Assembly: GCA_030407505.1 (NCBI GenBank)
Contig: JASDDH010000010.1
Coordinates: 1 to 64,000, forward strand
Direction of reading: 5' to 3'
Source: Planococcus sp. APC 4015
GTDB taxonomy: Bacteria > Actinomycetota > Actinomycetes > Actinomycetales > Microbacteriaceae
Length of the DNA stretch: 64,000 nucleotides
Under the pieces are notes generated by a model, which was not told where the DNA came from, did no database searches, and worked only from the letters and a program-made list of their open reading frames with translations. This document shows positions 1-8,772 of this stretch, in pieces; the first letter of the stretch is position 1, and every line of letters starts with the position of its first letter. A program made the translations under genes and the position numbers.

Positions 1-852
1 CCCGCGTCCGACCAGCCCACCGAGGCTTACCCGCCCGCATCCGACGAGCCCGCCGCACCGGCGACGCCCGCGTCGGGCGCCGACGGGTACCCCCTCGCCC
101 CGCCGACGGGGCCCGCCTACGCCGCACCGACCGCGCCCTCCGCACCCGTCGCCGGCGCGACCGACACCCGCCCGAAGCGCCTCGCGTGGATCGCGCTGGG
201 ACTCGCCGTCGCCGGTCTCGTGCTCGTGCTGATCGCGTTCATCCCGCTGCTGTGGGTGTCGTTCGCCCTCGCGGTCGTGGGCGGCATCCTGCTGCTGGCC
301 GGCCTCATCGTCGGCATCATGGTTCTCGCCAAGAAGAACCAGGGCGGCAAGGGACTCGGCATCGGCGCGATCGTCGTGTCGGTGCTCGGCGGCGCCGCCT
401 GGGTCGGAGCGATCGTGCTGTCGCTGGTGCTGATCGGCCTCGCGAGCGGGGGCGGGAGCATGGGCACCGACGAGCCGACCGCCGCGCCCTCGGCGAGCGT
501 CGAGGAATCGGCCACCCCCGCGCCCTCGAGCGAGGCATCGGGCGAGGCTACGGAAGCCCCCGACGAGACGGCGACCGGGGTCTACGACGAGGCCGCGTAC
601 CTCGCCGAGGTGCGCCCGACGCTCACGGCCCTCTTCACCGAGATCGACCCGACCATCACCGACGAGGTGGCCACGATGGTCTTCCCCGACGAGTCGCTGG
701 TTCAGATCGGCCAGGCCGTGATCAGCGGAGACCTCAACCGCGAAGCCCTCGTCTCGACGCTCGTGTCGGAGGACGGGATCTTCACGCAGGAGCAGGCCGA
801 GCGCTTCTACGACACCATCGACGCCGCGGCGCAGAAGCACCTCGTGCAGTAG
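1..852 (+). CDS. Proline-rich DUF4190-like membrane protein, 5' end missing
   Basis: The reading frame is open from base 1, so the N-terminus lies outside the window. The visible part starts with about 60 Pro/Ala/Thr-rich residues, typical of a disordered cytoplasmic tail. Two hydrophobic segments follow (codons starting near bases 187-320 and 360-450) around a short basic loop with KKNQGGKG. A Ser/Thr/Glu linker comes next, then an acidic C-terminal region of about 85 residues that is probably extracytoplasmic. This layout is common in actinobacterial DUF4190-type proteins of unknown function. A strong hairpin lies 17 bases after the stop. No catalytic motif is visible and I assign no role. 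Confidence 0.75.
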   Translation, partial: PASDQPTEAYPPASDEPAAPATPASGADGYPLAPPTGPAYAAPTAPSAPVAGATDTRPKRLAWIALGLAVAGLVLVLIAFIPLLWVSFALAVVGGILLLAGLIVGIMVLAKKNQGGKGLGIGAIVVSVLGGAAWVGAIVLSLVLIGLASGGGSMGTDEPTAAPSASVEESATPAPSSEASGEATEAPDETATGVYDEAAYLAEVRPTLTALFTEIDPTITDEVATMVFPDESLVQIGQAVISGDLNREALVSTLVSEDGIFTQEQAERFYDTIDAAAQKHLVQ

Positions 853-868
853 CCGACGCGATCCGACG

Positions 869-898
869 AGGCGGCATCACCCATCGGTGATGCCGCCT
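869..898. terminator. Bidirectional terminator hairpin
   Basis: AGGCGGCATCACC (869-881) pairs perfectly with 886-898 across a 4-base loop. It sits between the convergent ends of the membrane protein and sbcC, so it can serve both strands. Confidence 0.75.
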
Positions 899-922
899 TC
901 GTCGATCTCGGGGCAGGCCGCG

Positions 923-3907
923 TCACCGGCTGAGGGGCGCCGCGGAGTCCTGTCGGATGATGCTGGGACCTTCGGGCGTCGATTCGACGATGATGCCCGC
1001 CGGCAGATCGGCCTGCATCGCCTCGACGTGGCTGATCACACCCACAGCCCGCCCGCCGACCCGCAGGTCGTCCAGCGTGCGCATCGCGATGTCGAGGGTC
1101 TCACGGTCCAGTGAGCCGAACCCCTCGTCGATGAACAGCGTGTCGAGGCGTACCCCGCCCGCGTCTGCGGTGACGACGTGGGCGAGACCGAGCGCGAGCG
1201 CGAGCGATGCGAGGAAGGTCTCGCCTCCCGAGAGCGACTGCACGGGGCGAGCCTGACCGGTGTAGCGGTCCATCACGGTGAGCCCGAGCCCTGACGCGCG
1301 ACCGTGCGCGGCGAGGGCGTCGGTGTGCTGCAGCTGGAACCGCCCGTCGGTCATCTCGGTGAGTCGGGCGTTCGCGGCGACGACGATCTTCTCGAGCTCG
1401 GCGGCCAGCACGAAGGTCTCGAGATCCATCTTCTTCGTGTTCGGGGCGCGGCCGGCGATCGCGTTGGCGAGCTCGGTGATCACCGCGGCTTCGGTCGACC
1501 GCTCGGCGATCAGCTCGTGGGCCGCGTCTGCGGCCGCGGATGCCGCGGCCAACTGAGCCGCGTGACCCTGCACGCGCACATGCCGGTCGACCGCTTCGCG
1601 CCAGCGCTGCGTGGTCTCGGCGAGATGCGTCGCGGCGACGGTCGGGTCGATCGGCTCTTCGGGCAGGGCTTCGAGCTCGAGGTCCATCAGCGCACCGCGG
1701 TGACCGGCCAGGTCGGCGTCGAACTCGCGGATCCGGGCATCGAGCGCGGCGCGGCTCGCCGCGTCGAGGAGCGCCGCGACGACGCCGTCGCGGTCGGAAA
1801 AGGTGGACTCGGCCAGTCGGGCGTCGAGGTCGGCGGAGGCGGCCACGGCGGCCTCGCGTCTTTCGCTGAGCGTGCGGTTCGCACGCACGAGCGCGCGAGC
1901 AGCGTCCAGCGCCGCCTGCACGGCGCCGACACGGGACGACACGGAATCGTGCGTGCCGCGTGCCCGCACGACGGCGGCGTGTGCCACGGCCGCGGCATCG
2001 ACGACACGCGCCTGCTCGCGCTCCGCCTCGAGCCGCTCGACCTCGAGCGTCGCGATCTCGGCCTCGAGGCGCTCGAGAGCGCCCGCAGCCTCGGCGCGCC
2101 GGGCCTCTTCGGCGTCGCGCTCGACGGCCGCGTCCGACGCGGTGCGCTCCTCGGCGATCGCCGCGTCGAGTTCTGCCTGCGCGGCCGGGGCGTCGAGCCC
2201 TCCCGCCCGTGCTGTCGCTTCGGCGAGATCGCGCTCGACGGCGCGCAGCGACGCCGTCGCCGCGGCGTCCGTCGCCAGCGCGGTGTCCTTCTCGGCCTGC
2301 GCGCGCTCGATGTCGTCGGCGGTGACCGGGTCATCGCGTCGCGGCGCCGGCGCAGGATGCGCGGTGGCCCCGCACACCGTGCACGGTTCGCCGTCGACGA
2401 GCAGCTCCGCCAGTTCGCCCGCGTGATCGCGGAACCGACGGTCGCGGAGTTCTTCCAGAGCTGTGGATGCCGCGATGAGAGATCGCCCGGCGGCGCGGGC
2501 CGCCGCCTCGGCGGTGGCGAGATCGGATGCCCGGCGCTCGGCATCCAACGCGGCATCGCGGCGCGACCGGCGCTCGGCCGTCCGCGCCGTCGCGGCGGCG
2601 AGGCCTCCGGCGATCGCCGCCGCAGCGGCCGCACGCTCGGTGTGCGCGCGGATGCGGTCGGGGATCAGGGCGCGGCTCTGCTTCGCGTCGTCGAGACCCT
2701 CGGCTACGCGCTGGGCCGTGATGGCCGCCGAGTCGACTGCTGCGATGAGCGCGGGAATCCCCTCTTCGACGCGGCGGGCGTCGGCGAGCGTGCCGAGCTC
2801 GGCCGAGAGCTCATCGATGCGCGCATCGAGGACGGAAGGATCAGTCGTGCCGGGGACGAGAGCCGCCCAGACCTCGCTCGTGCGGCGGACTTCGGCCTCG
2901 GCATCGGCGACCCCGTGCACGATTCGCTGCTCGGCATCGATCAAGCCGCGCAGCGCTTCGGCTGTCACGGCCGCGTCGAGGAGGGACCGGTCGGCGGCGA
3001 TGTCGGCGACCCGGGCTTCGAGGACGGCGAGGCCCACGCGGGCGCGATCGCGGCGCTGCTGCAGGTCGTGCCGCCGCAGGAGCAGGCTGTGGGCGGCCGC
3101 CGCGGCGTCGTTCTCACTCCTGCGCGCGCTCTCATCGGCCGCGGCGATCTCGCTCTCGTGCGCCACGCGCAGACTGGCGCTGCCCACCGCATCACGACGC
3201 ACGTCTTCGTCTGCGGTCGGATCGATCTCGCCGCCCGCGTCGGCGATGAGCTGCTCGGCCGATTCGAGCTGCTGCCGCAGCCCTCGTCGCTCGAGCTCGA
3301 GGCTCTCCGACACCTCCTTGCGACGGGCTTCGAGCTCTGCTTCGTAGTCGCTGAACCGGTGAGATCCGAACAGCGTGCGCAGCAGACGCTGCCGATCGTC
3401 GTTCTTCGCGTGCAGGAACTCGTGGAACCGTCCCTGGGCCAACAGGATCACCTGCAGGAACTGCGCCTTCGTGAGGCGCAGGATGTCGGCCAGCTCGTTC
3501 GCGACGTCGACGCTGCGCGCCGCCACGTCGACCCACTCGTCGCCTCGCCACTCGCTCAGCCGCGCCTGGGCGGCCGAGAGCGTCGTGCCGGTGCCGCTCT
3601 TCTTCAGCCGCTCGTAGGACGGCACGCGCTCGAGACGCCAGCGACGGTCGCCGTTGGTGAACTCGAGCTCGACCCTGGTCGGCTCGTCGAGGGCGGCGTG
3701 GTCGCTTCGCAGGCGACGATCGCCGTCGTCGTAGCGGGGCACATCGCCGTACAGGGCGAAGCAGATCGCGTCGAGGATGCTCGACTTGCCCGCGCCGGTC
3801 TTGCCCGCGATCAGGAAGACGCCGTCTTGCGCGACGGCGTCGAAATCGACGACCTGCCGGTCGCGGAACGGCCCGAATCCCTCGATCTCGAGCCGGTGGA
3901 TCTTCAC
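923..3907 (-). CDS. sbcC: Nuclease SbcCD subunit C (SMC/Rad50-like ATPase)
   Basis: The protein has 994 residues and is the ATPase partner of SbcD. The complex cleaves hairpins and other abnormal DNA ends during repair. Walker A GKTGAGKS is at residues 35-42. The zinc-hook motif CTVC is at 509-512, in the middle of two long Ala/Glu/Arg-rich coiled-coil arms. The ABC signature LSGGE starts at 892 and Walker B (LFIDEGFG) lies near 923-930. The start is a GTG overlapping the sbcD stop as GTGA; an upstream in-frame ATG inside sbcD would add 91 residues unlike the family and is rejected. sbcD and sbcC form a translationally coupled pair transcribed leftwards. Confidence 0.95.
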   Translation of the reverse strand: MKIHRLEIEGFGPFRDRQVVDFDAVAQDGVFLIAGKTGAGKSSILDAICFALYGDVPRYDDGDRRLRSDHAALDEPTRVELEFTNGDRRWRLERVPSYERLKKSGTGTTLSAAQARLSEWRGDEWVDVAARSVDVANELADILRLTKAQFLQVILLAQGRFHEFLHAKNDDRQRLLRTLFGSHRFSDYEAELEARRKEVSESLELERRGLRQQLESAEQLIADAGGEIDPTADEDVRRDAVGSASLRVAHESEIAAADESARRSENDAAAAAHSLLLRRHDLQQRRDRARVGLAVLEARVADIAADRSLLDAAVTAEALRGLIDAEQRIVHGVADAEAEVRRTSEVWAALVPGTTDPSVLDARIDELSAELGTLADARRVEEGIPALIAAVDSAAITAQRVAEGLDDAKQSRALIPDRIRAHTERAAAAAAIAGGLAAATARTAERRSRRDAALDAERRASDLATAEAAARAAGRSLIAASTALEELRDRRFRDHAGELAELLVDGEPCTVCGATAHPAPAPRRDDPVTADDIERAQAEKDTALATDAAATASLRAVERDLAEATARAGGLDAPAAQAELDAAIAEERTASDAAVERDAEEARRAEAAGALERLEAEIATLEVERLEAEREQARVVDAAAVAHAAVVRARGTHDSVSSRVGAVQAALDAARALVRANRTLSERREAAVAASADLDARLAESTFSDRDGVVAALLDAASRAALDARIREFDADLAGHRGALMDLELEALPEEPIDPTVAATHLAETTQRWREAVDRHVRVQGHAAQLAAASAAADAAHELIAERSTEAAVITELANAIAGRAPNTKKMDLETFVLAAELEKIVVAANARLTEMTDGRFQLQHTDALAAHGRASGLGLTVMDRYTGQARPVQSLSGGETFLASLALALGLAHVVTADAGGVRLDTLFIDEGFGSLDRETLDIAMRTLDDLRVGGRAVGVISHVEAMQADLPAGIIVESTPEGPSIIRQDSAAPLSR

Positions 3908-5058
3908 GCGGAGAGCTCTTTCACCCGCACGGCGGACACCAGCTCGTCGATCAGCTCGATCTCGCGCTCGCTCGGGCCCCGGCCGGCGCGCACGTGGGCG
4001 AGGAAGCGCGCGATGACCTCTTGGTCGGTCTCGGCGTCGGCGATGCGCTCGGCGTAGGTGAGGGCGTCGCCGACCGGGCGTCCGACCGGCTGCACCTCGA
4101 TCTTCGCGGTGTGCGGGAAGCGCCCCTGCAGCTTGCGCATGGGCTCGAGCTGCGGCGTCGGATCGGTGAGCACCGCGCACACCCAGTCATCGACGTGCAC
4201 GTCGTACTCGGGAGCGGAGAGCAGATCTGCCAGCTCGCCCCGCAGTGTCACCAGTCGCCGGGGCACCGGGAGATCGAGCCATTCGACGGCCCCGAGACCC
4301 TCGGCATCCAACTCGACGAGCCAGGACCCGCGGGGCTTGCGACCTTCACCGAAGCTGTAATGGAGCGGCGCACCGGCGTAGCGGACGCGCGGAGCCAGCT
4401 CTTGCCGGCCGTGGATGTGACCGAGGGCGACGTAGTCGGGACCGTCGAACACCGACAGCGGGACGATGTCGAGCCCGCCCTGCTGGATGTCGCGCTCGAG
4501 CAGCGGCGTAGCCGCGACGCCCGCGGCGAAGCAGTGCGCGATCGCGACCGAGCGCCCGCCGCGCCGGCGCATGTCGTCACGGACCAGCCCCATCGCGTGG
4601 TCGAGCGTCTGAGCGTGGGTGCGCAGGGTGGCCTCGGGCCAGTGGTGCCTGACCATTCCGGGTTCGAGGTAGGGGATTCCGTAGATGTGCACCGGGCCGT
4701 GCGCGTCGGCGACCGTGATCGGCGTGCCGACCGAGAGCGGGTCGGTCACGACGTGGATGCCGTCGCGCAGCAGACCCGAGGTGAACCCGAGCCGGGCGGC
4801 CGAGTCGTGGTTGCCGCTCGTGACGACCACCGTGGCGCCGGCGCCGGAGATCGCGCCCAGCGCGTCGGAGAGGAGGGTGTAGCACCCGGCGGCGGGCACG
4901 GCCGAATCGAACACGTCGCCCGCGACGATCACGACGTCGACGTCGTGATCGCGCACCTGCTGCGTCAGCACACCGAGCACACCGGCGAGCGCGTCGAGCG
5001 TCGAGTGCCCGTGGAACGAGCGCCCGATGTGCCAGTCGGAGGTGTGCAGGATGCGCAT
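3904..5058 (-). CDS. sbcD: Nuclease SbcCD subunit D (Mre11-like)
   Basis: This 384-residue calcineurin-like phosphoesterase is the nuclease subunit of SbcCD. Metal-binding motifs are visible in the family order: SDWHIG (D8, H10), GDVFD (47-51) and GNHD (82-85), with GHIHGRQ further on. The C-terminal part corresponds to the SbcD capping region. The gene is first in the operon and overlaps sbcC by four bases. A TAGCGT box ends six bases before the ATG, with no Shine-Dalgarno sequence in that gap, so a leaderless mRNA is likely. Confidence 0.96.
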   Translation of the reverse strand: MRILHTSDWHIGRSFHGHSTLDALAGVLGVLTQQVRDHDVDVVIVAGDVFDSAVPAAGCYTLLSDALGAISGAGATVVVTSGNHDSAARLGFTSGLLRDGIHVVTDPLSVGTPITVADAHGPVHIYGIPYLEPGMVRHHWPEATLRTHAQTLDHAMGLVRDDMRRRGGRSVAIAHCFAAGVAATPLLERDIQQGGLDIVPLSVFDGPDYVALGHIHGRQELAPRVRYAGAPLHYSFGEGRKPRGSWLVELDAEGLGAVEWLDLPVPRRLVTLRGELADLLSAPEYDVHVDDWVCAVLTDPTPQLEPMRKLQGRFPHTAKIEVQPVGRPVGDALTYAERIADAETDQEVIARFLAHVRAGRGPSEREIELIDELVSAVRVKELSA

Positions 5059-5116
5059 CCCCCCACGCTAAGCGGCGCCCCCGACATCGCCCGCGAAGCC
5101 CGCGGAGGGTCGGCCG

Positions 5117-5425
5117 CTACGCGTCGGAGACGGTGCGCGCGAGGTCGTCGATCTCGGTCTCGGACACCTCGATGCCGGTCTGCTCGAATCTCTGCGTGAG
5201 CACCTGCACGATGCGGTCGTGGCCCATGTGGGCGACATCCTGACGCGTCTGGGCGACGATCCCGGCGATCTTGTCCTCGTCGGAGGCGTTGTTCTGACTC
5301 ATCGCCGGAGCGGACTGCGTCGCGTCACCCGCTTGCGCACGCTGCGCCTCGCCGGCGGTCAGGGTCTCCCGGCCGTCGTCGTGCCCGTGGTGGTCGGGCT
5401 GGTCGGCGTTGTCGGTCGTGCTCAT
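5117..5425 (-). CDS. Small acidic hydrophilic protein, unknown function
   Basis: The product has 102 residues. The first 45 are polar, His/Asp/Gln-rich and probably disordered. The second half (DEDKIAGIVAQTRQDVAHMG onward) is predicted mainly helical and ends in an acidic helix, EVSETEIDDLAR. The start is fixed by a GGAGAGGAA ribosome site and by a TGATG overlap with the preceding 71-residue gene, so the two are co-translated. I do not recognise the family. The composition resembles small stress-associated actinobacterial proteins, but that is only an impression. Confidence 0.7.
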   Translation of the reverse strand: MSTTDNADQPDHHGHDDGRETLTAGEAQRAQAGDATQSAPAMSQNNASDEDKIAGIVAQTRQDVAHMGHDRIVQVLTQRFEQTGIEVSETEIDDLARTVSDA

Positions 5426-5640
5426 CAGGGTTCCTCTCCTCGGTCGACCCCGAGATCGGGGTCGGCGCCCTGCCGCACGGCTTCGCCGGCGATCGGGTCG
5501 TCTGGTGCGGGCGGGTCGTCGGCGAGCTCGGGCGACCCCTGCGCCTCGTCGTCCTGCTCCGTCGACGTGCCGTCGTCGACGGGCTCCCAGCCGCCGGGCG
5601 GGTTCGCGTCGATGACACCCTCGGGAAGATCGCGATCCAT
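5425..5640 (-). CDS. Small acidic Pro/Asp-rich protein, unknown function
   Basis: The protein is 71 residues, strongly acidic and Pro/Gly/Asp-rich, with no hydrophobic segment or cysteine, and is probably disordered in the cytoplasm. An AAAGGA ribosome site precedes the ATG. Its stop shares one base with the ATG of the next gene (TGATG), forming a two-gene unit with the 102-residue protein. The family is unknown to me. The clean ribosome site and coupling are the main reasons to call it a gene. Confidence 0.6.
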   Translation of the reverse strand: MDRDLPEGVIDANPPGGWEPVDDGTSTEQDDEAQGSPELADDPPAPDDPIAGEAVRQGADPDLGVDRGEEP

Positions 5641-5724
5641 GATCGAGTCCTTTCGTCATGACAACACTCGTCGCTCGGGTGCCGCGGCGTCACCCCGTTG
5701 ACACGGGCGCGCGGCGGGATTAGG

Positions 5725-6141
5725 TCAGGTGCCGTCGGCACGGGATGCCGCGCGGTCGCGTGCGACGGCTTCGCCCAGCAGCTGGCCGCCGCTGGTCGTC
5801 AGCGCCCGGCGCCAGGGCAGTACGCCCTCGATCTCGATCTGGATCGACATCGACAGAACCGTGCGAATCAGGACGATGAGGCCGAGGATCAGCGCGTCCT
5901 CGAGAGACGGCTTCGAGGTGATCGTGCGGATGAGGTCGGCGGCCACCAGAACCTCGAGTCCGAGCAGGATCGCCGAGCCGAGCGTCGTGCGGAGCACCTG
6001 GAACGACGCCGCTCCCCCGGCGCCGCGCATCAGCGAGCGAACCCCGAGCGCAGCGGCGATCACGACGCCGACGATCATCGCGATGGCGCCGAGCGCTTCG
6101 AAGGCGACGGCCACGTAGACGAAGAGATCCTCGAGGTGCAC
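5725..6141 (-). CDS. DUF1622 family membrane protein
   Basis: The 138-residue integral membrane protein has three hydrophobic segments: residues about 8-33, 50-70 and 83-100. The pattern matches DUF1622, with a central FQVLRTTLGSAILLGLEVL stretch and a TSKPSLEDALILG loop. DUF1622 has no established biochemical role. The start is GTG, and a TAGGCT box ends six bases before it, so the message is probably leaderless. The 58-84 bases between this gene and its neighbours suggest a single-gene unit. Confidence 0.88.
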   Translation of the reverse strand: MHLEDLFVYVAVAFEALGAIAMIVGVVIAAALGVRSLMRGAGGAASFQVLRTTLGSAILLGLEVLVAADLIRTITSKPSLEDALILGLIVLIRTVLSMSIQIEIEGVLPWRRALTTSGGQLLGEAVARDRAASRADGT

Positions 6142-6165
6142 GCCGCCAGCCTAGGGGCGCGGCGG

Positions 6166-6459
6166 CTATGCGCGCTGCTGCAGCACGGCGCCGCGCGAGG
6201 GGTGCGCGGCGAACCAGTCGGCGACGTACCAGCAGACGGGCGAGACCTGCCGGTCGCCCGACCGCTCGATCTCGGCGACGGCCCGGTCGACGATCTCTCC
6301 GGCGTACCCGTGGCCGCGGAACGTCGGCACCGTGTACGCCCGTGTCATCGCCACCGTGCGGCCGTCGTCGCGATAGTCGAGCACGCTCACGAGGTCGGTG
6401 CCGCGGTGCAGGGTGTAGCGCGAGGCATCGGCCTCGTGCGTGAAGGTCAGCTCTGTCAC
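6166..6459 (-). CDS. GNAT-type N-acetyltransferase, short YjdJ-like form
   Basis: The 97-residue protein matches the short Gcn5-related family. An N-terminal strand with YTLHRG precedes the acetyl-CoA-binding segment VPTFRGHGYAGEIVDRAV (about residues 44-61), and a C-terminal WYVADWFAAHPS motif is typical of this subgroup. The acyl acceptor cannot be predicted. The start is GTG; TAGCCT ends six bases upstream, which supports leaderless expression. It lies just downstream of the alpha-xylosidase gene but probably has its own promoter. Confidence 0.88.
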   Translation of the reverse strand: MTELTFTHEADASRYTLHRGTDLVSVLDYRDDGRTVAMTRAYTVPTFRGHGYAGEIVDRAVAEIERSGDRQVSPVCWYVADWFAAHPSRGAVLQQRA

Positions 6460-6503
6460 CCCGACAGGCTAACCCCGCGTGCCTGCGCGCCGGCCGAGCA
6501 CCG

Positions 6504-8741
6504 TCATCGCGTCACCTGTGAGAGATCGGCCGAGAAGGTCTGCGTCACACCCTCGGGCGTCGTGACGGTGACCTCCCGCATCCCGCTGCCGCCGGGGAAG
6601 ACCCGCAGCGTGAGCCCGTCGAGGTAGTCGTAGTCGGGGCGGTCCGACCGAGCACCCCAGGGCAGCGCGGCACCCGGTCGCACGTAGAGCGGCAGCGACT
6701 CGAAGCCGTGCGTCTCGCGCAGCCAGCGTCCGCCCTCGACGCTCTCGCCGGTGAGCAGCGACGTCCACGTGCCCGAGGGCAGGTAGAACTCGACGTCGCC
6801 GGACTCGGAGAACACGGGCGCGACGAGCAGGTCGGGTCCGAGCATGTACTGCCGGTCGAGATAGGCGACGGCCGGATCGTCGGGGAACTCCAGCGCCAGG
6901 GGCCGCATGAGCGGGATGCCGGTGGCCACGGCATCCAGCCCCAGTCGGTACAGATACGGCATCAGTCGCATCTTGAGGTGAGTGAAGATGCGCGTGACCT
7001 CGACGGCTTCGTCGTCGAACATCCACGGCACCCGGTAGGACTGCGACCCGTGGAACCGGGAATGCGATCCGAGCAGGCCGAATGCCGTCCAGCGCTTGTA
7101 GACAGCGGCATCAGGCGTGCCCTCGAAGCCGCCGATGTCGTGGCTCCAGAACGCGAACCCGCTGAGCGCGAGCGAGAGCCCGCCGCGCAGCGTCTCGGCC
7201 ATCGACACGAACGTCGAGGTGGAGTCCCCGCCCCAGTGCACGGGCATCGACTGACCGCCGGCGGTCGCCGATCGGGCGAAGAGCACGGCCTCGCCTTCGC
7301 CGCGCCCCTCGACGAGCACGTCGTGCACGGCCTTGTTGTAGAGCTGCGTGTAGAGGTTGTGCATGCGCGACGGGTCCGACCCGTCGAAGTAGTCGACCTC
7401 GAGCGGGATGCGCTCGCCGAAGTCGGTCTTGAAGCAGTCGACGCCCTGCGCCATCAGTCGGCGCAGGTGCGACTGGTACCACGCCGTGGCATCCGGGTTC
7501 GTGAAGTCCACCAGGCCCATGCCCGCCTGCCACAGATCCCACTGCCACACCGAGCCGTCCGGGCGACGGACGAGGAATCCCTGGTCGGCGGCCTCGCGGA
7601 ACAGCGGCGAGCGCTGCGCGATGTACGGGTTGATCCACACGGAGACGCGGAGATTCTTGTCATGGAGCCGCGCGAGCATGCCGTCCGGGTCGGGGAACGT
7701 GCGGGGATCCCACTCGAAGTCGCACCAGTTGAATTCGCGCATCCAGAAGCAGTCGAAGTGGAACACCGAGATCGGCAGGTCGCGCGCGGCCATCTCGTCG
7801 ATGAACGAATTGACCGTCCGCTCGTCGTAGTCGGTCGTGAACGACGTCGACAGCCACAGCCCGTACGACCACGCCGGCACGACGGGCGGACGACCCGTCA
7901 GCGCGGTGTACCGCTCGATGACCTGCGCGGGCGTCGGGCCCGCGAACACGAAGTACTCGAGCACCTCGCCCGGCACCGAGAACTGCACGCGCTCGACCGC
8001 TTCGGTGCCGATCTCGTACGAGACGTGGCCGGGGTCGTTGACGAGCACGCCGTAGCCGCGGTTGGAGATGTGGAACGGGATGCTCTTATAGGCCTGCTCG
8101 CTCGACGTGCCGCCGTCGGCGTTCCAGATGTCGACGGTCTGCCCGTTCTTCACCAGCGGCCCGAAGCGCTCGCCCAGCCCGTAGATCAGTTCGCCGACGC
8201 CGAGGTCGAGCTGCTCGTGCACGAACGTGTGCGGGCGGGGCGCCGCCGTGTCGGCGCGCGCGTTGCCGACCACACCGGGGTCGACCTGTGCTCCGCCGGC
8301 GAGCTGCAGGTAGCCCTGCGCGCGGACGCCGCTGCCGGTGACGCGGCGGTCGTCGACCTCGAACGAGAGGCTCCACGGCGCTCCGGGGGCGATGCGCGCG
8401 GTGAGGGATCCGCTCGTGATCACGCCGCCGTCCTCCCCGACGGATGCCGCCCCAGCCCCGCCCGGGACGGCGCCCGGCAGATCGAAACCGCCGTGCCACG
8501 CCGCACCCTCGTGATGGGCGATGCGCACGCGCAGCACCCCCTCGAGGGGTGACGAGATCGTCGTCGTCAGCACAGCACGGTTGAGGGTGTCGCCGCGCTT
8601 GGCGATGACGCCAGTGGGGGCGGTGATGACGATGCCGGCGCCGTCGGCCGCGGCATCCGTCTGCCAGATGTCGTAGGCCTCTTGCGCGTACAGCGCCGTG
8701 ACGCCGGGACGCAGCTGCCAGAATCCGTCGGTGAACTTCAT
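6504..8741 (-). CDS. yicI: Alpha-xylosidase, GH31
   Basis: The 745-residue enzyme is close to Escherichia coli YicI in length and motifs. It removes alpha-1,6-linked xylose from isoprimeverose-type and xyloglucan-derived oligosaccharides. The nucleophile is D440 in FKTDFGE and the acid/base is D506 in HWGGDS; the spacing of 66 equals that between the YicI catalytic residues D416 and D482. No signal peptide is present, so it acts in the cytoplasm on imported sugars. An AGGAGC ribosome site precedes the ATG. It follows the lacI-type gene by 31 bases on the same strand, so both are probably one repressible operon opposite a sugar importer. Confidence 0.94.
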   Translation of the reverse strand: MKFTDGFWQLRPGVTALYAQEAYDIWQTDAAADGAGIVITAPTGVIAKRGDTLNRAVLTTTISSPLEGVLRVRIAHHEGAAWHGGFDLPGAVPGGAGAASVGEDGGVITSGSLTARIAPGAPWSLSFEVDDRRVTGSGVRAQGYLQLAGGAQVDPGVVGNARADTAAPRPHTFVHEQLDLGVGELIYGLGERFGPLVKNGQTVDIWNADGGTSSEQAYKSIPFHISNRGYGVLVNDPGHVSYEIGTEAVERVQFSVPGEVLEYFVFAGPTPAQVIERYTALTGRPPVVPAWSYGLWLSTSFTTDYDERTVNSFIDEMAARDLPISVFHFDCFWMREFNWCDFEWDPRTFPDPDGMLARLHDKNLRVSVWINPYIAQRSPLFREAADQGFLVRRPDGSVWQWDLWQAGMGLVDFTNPDATAWYQSHLRRLMAQGVDCFKTDFGERIPLEVDYFDGSDPSRMHNLYTQLYNKAVHDVLVEGRGEGEAVLFARSATAGGQSMPVHWGGDSTSTFVSMAETLRGGLSLALSGFAFWSHDIGGFEGTPDAAVYKRWTAFGLLGSHSRFHGSQSYRVPWMFDDEAVEVTRIFTHLKMRLMPYLYRLGLDAVATGIPLMRPLALEFPDDPAVAYLDRQYMLGPDLLVAPVFSESGDVEFYLPSGTWTSLLTGESVEGGRWLRETHGFESLPLYVRPGAALPWGARSDRPDYDYLDGLTLRVFPGGSGMREVTVTTPEGVTQTFSADLSQVTR

Positions 8742-8772
8742 TACTTGACTGCTCCTGCCGTGATGCCGCGTG

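Noticed and set aside
1304-4057. Open frame of over 900 codons opposite sbcC
   Set aside because: It is antisense to a gene with all SbcC motifs; in such GC-rich DNA the complementary frame stays open by codon bias. The translation is low-complexity and has no domain.
3908-4180. N-terminal extension of SbcC inside sbcD
   Set aside because: The 91 extra residues are Arg-rich shadow translation of sbcD; the GTG overlapping the sbcD stop gives the family's true N-terminus.
6708-8552. Open frame of over 600 codons opposite the alpha-xylosidase
   Set aside because: Shadow of the GH31 gene: no ribosome site, biased composition and no recognisable motif.
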